Shown one piece after another: positions 6,061 to 9,516 of a stretch of DNA of 9,516 nt. Location of the stretch: assembly GCA_021780275.1 (NCBI GenBank), contig JAJXZC010000826.1, positions 1 to 9,516 of the forward strand, in the 5' to 3' direction. Below the pieces are notes generated by a model. It was given only the letters and a program-made list of their open reading frames with translations. It searched no databases and was not told where the DNA came from. The stretch's first letter is position 1; each line of letters starts with the position of its first letter. Origin of the DNA: Pseudomonadota bacterium (GTDB lineage Bacteria > Pseudomonadota > Alphaproteobacteria > Parvibaculales > Parvibaculaceae). Both the position numbers and the translations under genes were made by a program.

Positions 6061-6357
6061 ATGTCTGTCTCCGCCTATCTGGAAAGCCTCTCCACCGAGA
6101 GCATCTTTCTCATGTTCGGCTCGGTCGTGCTCTTGATCCTGCTGCTCGGACTTCAGATCAGGAACACCAATGCAGCTCAACGGCTGGCCAGAATGGAAAG
6201 CGAAGCCCGCGTAAACCGGCTCCTGAGCGCGGTTGAGGGCATGACCAAGGGCAGGGCAAAGCCCAGGCCGGTCTCGAATCGCCCGGTCGCCAAGTCCTCA
6301 ACGAAGCGCGTTCCCGCCGCACGAACGGCCCGGCCGGTCTACAAGCGCGCCCGCTGA
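6061..6357 (+). CDS. Small single-pass membrane protein with basic C-terminal tail, unknown function
   Basis: The 98-residue product has a short polar N-terminus (MSVSAYLESLSTES), one transmembrane helix at about residues 14-32 (FLMFGSVVLLILLLGLQI), an amphipathic and possibly coiled-coil stretch at 37-60 (AAQRLARMESEARVNRLL) and a low-complexity tail from 63 rich in Arg, Lys, Pro and Ala. The positive charges after the helix suggest the tail is cytosolic, where it could contact nucleic acid or acidic lipids; that is inference. I recognise no family. The ATG at 6061 is preferred because GGGGGA (6051-6056) precedes it directly; an in-frame ATG at 6013 lacks such a site. Coding is supported by the ribosome site and coherent membrane topology, not by known homologues. 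Confidence 0.65.
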   Translation: MSVSAYLESLSTESIFLMFGSVVLLILLLGLQIRNTNAAQRLARMESEARVNRLLSAVEGMTKGRAKPRPVSNRPVAKSSTKRVPAARTARPVYKRAR

Positions 6358-6400
6358 CGGCACGACGCGGACGCCCGAAACGGCGGGCCCGCGCGCTGCA

Positions 6401-6430
6401 TTAAAGCGGCGCAACATACGGAAATATAAA
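6401..6430 (+). promoter_or_regulatory. Weak candidate promoter for the glmU-glmS operon
   Basis: TTAAAG (6401-6406) and TATAAA (6425-6430) are separated by 18 nt in the only AT-rich patch upstream of glmU. The -10 matches consensus at five of six positions and the -35 at three. Transcription would begin near 6437, giving a leader of about 100 nt before the glmU ATG. This is a tentative call from hexamer matches and location. Confidence 0.3.
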
Positions 6431-6439
6431 TTTATTTCC
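6420..6439. promoter_or_regulatory. AT-rich inverted repeat upstream of glmU
   Basis: GGAAATA (6420-6426) and TATTTCC (6433-6439) are perfect inverted copies around TAAATT. A second, overlapping palindrome, ATAAATTTAT, spans 6426-6435. The patch overlaps the candidate -10 and stands out from the surrounding GC-rich DNA. It could be an operator or a site bent or bound by a nucleoid protein; no evidence decides between these. Confidence 0.4.
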
Positions 6440-6541
6440 CGGCGAAATATGGCGTATGCCAGTTTTCACGCCGTCGGATAGAGGATCGGGGGCGTGGTCC
6501 GTCTATCGGGTCAGAGACTGAACATTTTGCCGAAGAGCCCC

Positions 6542-7900
6542 ATGTCCAACGCCACCGTTACCACCGTCATTCTAGCCGCGGGCCGAAGCACGCGGATGAA
6601 GTCGAGCACCCCCAAGGCGCTCCACCAGATCGCCGGTCGCCCCATGCTCGGCCATGTGCTGGCCACGGTGGAGAGCCTCGACAATATGCGCGTGGCGCTG
6701 GTTCTCGCACCGGGCATGGATGAGGTGGCGAAATACGCGAAAGCAACCGCAACCAATCTCGACATCGCCGTTCAGGACAAGCCGCTTGGAACCGGCCACG
6801 CCGTTCGCGCCGCCGAAACGCTCGTGCCTTCGGGCGAGGGCGTCGTGCTGGTCATCTTCGGAGATACGCCGCTGGTCCGGAGCGAAACGCTTGCCGACAT
6901 GATCGCCGCCTGCCGGGCTGAAACGCCCGTCATTGTGCTGGGCTTCGAAGCGCGCGACCCGGCCGCCTATGGCCGCCTGGTCCTCAATGCGGATGGCTCG
7001 CTCGCCCGCATCGTCGAGCGCAAGGACGCAAGCCCGGAAGAACTCGCCATCACGCTGTGCAACGGCGGCGCAATGGCCGTTCGCGCGGAGCATCTTTTCC
7101 GCCTTCTGTCGCGCATGACCAACGAGAATGCGAGCGGCGAATATTACCTCACCGACGTCGTGGAACTGGCGCGCGGCGAAGGTCTCGGCTGCGCCGTCAT
7201 CCGCGCGCCGGAAGAAGACATTCAGGGCGTGAACAGCCGAGCCGACCTTGCCGCCGTCGAAGCTGAAATGCAGCGACGCCTCCGCAAGCAGGCGATGGAC
7301 GGCGGCGTGACGCTTGCCGATCCCGAAACCGTCTATCTCTCCGCCGACACCGTGTTCGGACAGGATGTGACAGTGGGCCAGAATGTCGTGTTTGGTCCCG
7401 GCGTCAAGGTCGCAAGCAACGTCACCATCAAACCCTTCTGTCATATCGAGGGCGGCAGGATTGAGGAGGGCGCGCAGATCGGGCCTTTCGCCCGCATCCG
7501 TCCGGGCTCCGAGATCGGCCGCGACGTACATATCGGCAATTTCGTCGAGACGAAGAAGGCAAAGATCGAGGCGGGCGCGAAGGTGAACCACCTCTCCTAT
7601 ATTGGCGACGCCCGCGTGGGGGCGAAGGCCAATATCGGCGCGGGGACCATCACCTGCAATTATGACGGCTTCAACAAGCACCACACCGATATCGGCGCAG
7701 GCGCCTTTATCGGATCAAATTCGTCGCTTGTCGCGCCGGTGAAGATCGGCGACGGCGCCTATACGGGCTCCGGCAGCGTCATCACCAAGGATGTGCCCGC
7801 CGACGCGCTCGCTGTCGAACGCTCGAAGCATTTCGAAAAACCGGGCTGGGCGGCAGCCTTCCGCGCCAAACACGCGGGTATGAAGAAGGCAGGCGAATAA
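6542..7900 (+). CDS. glmU: Bifunctional UDP-N-acetylglucosamine diphosphorylase / glucosamine-1-phosphate N-acetyltransferase
   Basis: GlmU acetylates glucosamine-1-phosphate with acetyl-CoA and then couples the product to UTP, giving UDP-GlcNAc for peptidoglycan and lipopolysaccharide. The 452-residue length is normal. The N-terminal uridylyltransferase domain shows LAAGRSTRMKS (11-21), QDKPLGTGHAVRAA (78-91), FGDTPLV (106-112, metal-binding Asp108), NGGAMAV (174-180), EYYLTD (200-205) and GVNSRADLA (229-237, metal-binding Asn231). The C-terminal left-handed beta-helix of hexapeptide repeats runs from about 255 and includes IGPFARIRPG (313-322), NHLSYIGD (349-356, catalytic His350), NIGAGTITCNYDG (364-376) and the acetyl-CoA end near SVITKDVPADALAVER. 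The ATG at 6542 is chosen over the in-frame GTG at 6494 because it starts at the first strand and has GAAGAG at 6532-6537. The stop overlaps the glmS start by one base. Confidence 0.97.
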   Translation: MSNATVTTVILAAGRSTRMKSSTPKALHQIAGRPMLGHVLATVESLDNMRVALVLAPGMDEVAKYAKATATNLDIAVQDKPLGTGHAVRAAETLVPSGEGVVLVIFGDTPLVRSETLADMIAACRAETPVIVLGFEARDPAAYGRLVLNADGSLARIVERKDASPEELAITLCNGGAMAVRAEHLFRLLSRMTNENASGEYYLTDVVELARGEGLGCAVIRAPEEDIQGVNSRADLAAVEAEMQRRLRKQAMDGGVTLADPETVYLSADTVFGQDVTVGQNVVFGPGVKVASNVTIKPFCHIEGGRIEEGAQIGPFARIRPGSEIGRDVHIGNFVETKKAKIEAGAKVNHLSYIGDARVGAKANIGAGTITCNYDGFNKHHTDIGAGAFIGSNSSLVAPVKIGDGAYTGSGSVITKDVPADALAVERSKHFEKPGWAAAFRAKHAGMKKAGE

Positions 7901-9516
7901 TGTGCGGCATTGTCGGCGTCATCGGCGGTAAGCCCGCGGCCCCCATCATCCTCGAAGCGCTGAAGCGCCTCGAATATCGCGGCTACGACTCCGCAGGCGT
8001 CGCCACGCTCGACCATGGCGATATCGTTCGCCGTCGCGCCGAGGGCAAGCTCTTCAACCTCGAAAAGGCGCTCGACAGCCACCCGCTCGCAGGCACCATC
8101 GGCATCGGCCACACGCGCTGGGCGACGCATGGCGCGCCGACGGAACGCAATGCGCATCCGCATGCAACCGAGCGCGTCGCCATCGTGCATAACGGCATCA
8201 TCGAGAACTTCCGCGACCTGCGCGACCGGCTGACCGCAGGCGGCGCGAAGTTCCAGACCGAGACCGACTCCGAAGTCGTCGCCCATCTCGTGACGCATTA
8301 CCTCGACAAGGGCCTCGCGCCCCGCGAAGCCGCCGCTTCCGCGCTGAAGGAACTCGAAGGCGCCTTCGCGCTGGGTATCATTTTCAAGGGCGAGGAAGAC
8401 CTCATCATCGGCGCCCGGCGCGGCAGTCCGCTCGCCGTCGGCCATGGCGATCGCGCCATGTATCTCGGCTCCGACGCCTTCGCGCTCGCGCCGATGACGA
8501 ACCGCGTCTCCTTCCTCGAAGAGGGCGACTGGGTGGAACTGACCCGCGAAGGGGCCATCTTCCACGATGCCGCCGGCCATATCGTCGAGCGTCCCGTCCG
8601 CATCACCGATGTTTCGACCGCGCTGGTCGACAAGGGCAACCACCGCCATTTCATGGCGAAGGAAATCTTCGAACAGCCTGAAGTGATCGGCCACACGCTC
8701 GCGAATTACGTCAATCCCGTCGAGGAGACGCTGCGCCTGCCGAAGCTGCCGATCGACCTCGCGACCGTGCCGCGCATCACCATCGTCGCCTGCGGGACGG
8801 CTTCCTATGCGGGCCTCGTCGCCAAATACTGGTTCGAGCGTTTCGCCCGCATCCCGGTTGATGTCGATATCGCCTCCGAATTCCGCTACCGCGAGGCGGC
8901 ACTGCCCAAGGGTGGCCTCGCCATCTTCATCTCGCAGTCCGGCGAAACGGCGGACACGCTGGCGGCCCTGCGCTACTGCAAGGAGCATGGCCAGACGATC
9001 CTTTCGATCGTGAACGTGGTCGAAAGCTCCATCGCGCGGGATTCCGACGTCATCATGCGGACCCATGCCGGACCCGAAATCGGCGTTGCTTCGACCAAGG
9101 CCTTCACCTGCCAGCTCGTCGCGCTGGCCGCGCTTGCCATCGGCACCGGCCTCGCGCGCGGCACGGTGGACGCGGCCGACGAACCGCGCCTCGTCCGCAC
9201 ACTGCTCGAAACGCCGCGCCAGGTTGCCGAGATGCTGTCGCGCGACGGCGAGATCCACGCGCTTGCCGCCGAGATCGCGAAAGTTCGCGATGTGCTCTAT
9301 CTCGGCCGCGGGCACTTCTTCCCGATTGCCCTCGAAGGCGCGCTGAAGCTCAAGGAAATTTCCTACATCCATGCCGAAGGCTACGCGGCAGGCGAGCTGA
9401 AGCACGGTCCCATCGCGCTGGTGGACGAGAACGTGCCCGTCATCGTCATCGCGCCGGTCGATGCCCTTTATGAAAAGACCATCTCCAACATGCAGGAGGT
9501 GATCGCGCGGGGCGGC
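7900..9516 (+). CDS. glmS: Glutamine-fructose-6-phosphate aminotransferase (isomerizing), 3' end cut by window
   Basis: GlmS makes glucosamine-6-phosphate from fructose-6-phosphate and glutamine, the first step towards UDP-GlcNAc. The open frame gives 539 residues with no stop before the window edge; full-length enzymes are about 607, so roughly 70 residues are missing. The N-terminal class II glutaminase domain starts MCGIVGVIGG, with Cys2 as nucleophile after Met removal, followed by RGYDS (27-31), HTRWATHG (71-78) and NGIIEN (98-103). The linker has EIFEQP (255-260). The first sugar-isomerase domain shows CGTASYAG (298-305), SQSGETADT (345-353) and ASTKAFT (397-403). The second begins near 450, with GRGHFFPIALEGALKLKE (469-486) and EGYAAGELKHGP (493-504). 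The ATG shares its A with the glmU TAA stop (TAATG), so translation is coupled. No glmS ribozyme is expected or seen upstream, since glmU is immediately adjacent. Confidence 0.97.
   Translation, partial: MCGIVGVIGGKPAAPIILEALKRLEYRGYDSAGVATLDHGDIVRRRAEGKLFNLEKALDSHPLAGTIGIGHTRWATHGAPTERNAHPHATERVAIVHNGIIENFRDLRDRLTAGGAKFQTETDSEVVAHLVTHYLDKGLAPREAAASALKELEGAFALGIIFKGEEDLIIGARRGSPLAVGHGDRAMYLGSDAFALAPMTNRVSFLEEGDWVELTREGAIFHDAAGHIVERPVRITDVSTALVDKGNHRHFMAKEIFEQPEVIGHTLANYVNPVEETLRLPKLPIDLATVPRITIVACGTASYAGLVAKYWFERFARIPVDVDIASEFRYREAALPKGGLAIFISQSGETADTLAALRYCKEHGQTILSIVNVVESSIARDSDVIMRTHAGPEIGVASTKAFTCQLVALAALAIGTGLARGTVDAADEPRLVRTLLETPRQVAEMLSRDGEIHALAAEIAKVRDVLYLGRGHFFPIALEGALKLKEISYIHAEGYAAGELKHGPIALVDENVPVIVIAPVDALYEKTISNMQEVIARGG

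Noticed and set aside
6373..6388. GCCCG...CGGGC hairpin as terminator after the small membrane protein
   Set aside because: The stem is only 5 bp and no T-run follows; such pairings are expected by chance at this GC content.
6494..6541. GTG start for glmU
   Set aside because: It would add 16 residues before the first beta strand of the nucleotidyltransferase fold; the ATG at 6542 fits the family.
6572..7684. 370-codon open frame on the - strand
   Set aside because: It is antisense to glmU, whose domains are intact. No family motif and no plausible ribosome site were seen.
7759..9405. 548-codon open frame on the - strand
   Set aside because: It lies antisense to the 3' end of glmU and most of glmS, both with full sets of family motifs. 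Its composition is that of a reverse-frame shadow in GC-rich DNA, with no recognisable motif.

Overview
The window is about 9.5 kb of GC-rich DNA that reads as a conserved housekeeping stretch of an alphaproteobacterial chromosome, most likely Rhizobiales-like. The order gyrA(end)-coaD-cyclophilin-cyclophilin-queA-tgt and the sequence character of the proteins point there. A Parvibaculum-type genome would fit, but I cannot confirm a genus. I see no insertion sequence, phage gene, CRISPR array, toxin-antitoxin pair or defence gene, and no new multi-gene system.

Layout, left to right. At 1-3995 all genes are on the + strand: the last codons of gyrA, coaD (coenzyme A synthesis), two tandem cyclophilin-type prolyl isomerases (one exported, one cytosolic, about 70% identical by eye), a strong palindrome, then queA and tgt, which overlap by 4 nt and both serve queuosine tRNA modification. 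At 4068-4143 lies a complete tRNA-Lys(UUU) gene with encoded CCA. At 4275-5147 are a GFA-fold zinc protein and a small four-helix membrane protein; the latter has its own TATAAT-type promoter overlapped by a dyad. A beta-class carbonic anhydrase follows on the - strand (5166-5813), convergent with the membrane protein and divergent from a small single-pass membrane protein with a basic tail (6061-6357). From 6542 to the window end, glmU and glmS (the latter cut by the window edge) are translationally coupled and together cover the dedicated enzymes of UDP-GlcNAc synthesis other than GlmM.

Functional groups: QueA and Tgt act in sequence on tRNA wobble G34. GlmS and GlmU supply UDP-N-acetylglucosamine for peptidoglycan and lipopolysaccharide. 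The cyclophilin pair puts the same folding activity in two compartments. The most notable protein-level oddity is Tgt: three of the four residues that bind structural zinc in characterised bacterial Tgt enzymes are replaced, while catalytic and substrate-binding residues are kept. At the DNA level the points of interest are the 12-bp-stem palindrome before queA, the dyad over the promoter at 4740-4754, the shared GGCCTGA ends of the convergent pair near 5150, and an AT-rich dyad upstream of glmU.

No gene-free stretch exceeds 300 bases. The longest are 5814-6060, 6358-6541 and 4144-4274; only weak regulatory candidates were seen in the first two and nothing in the third.
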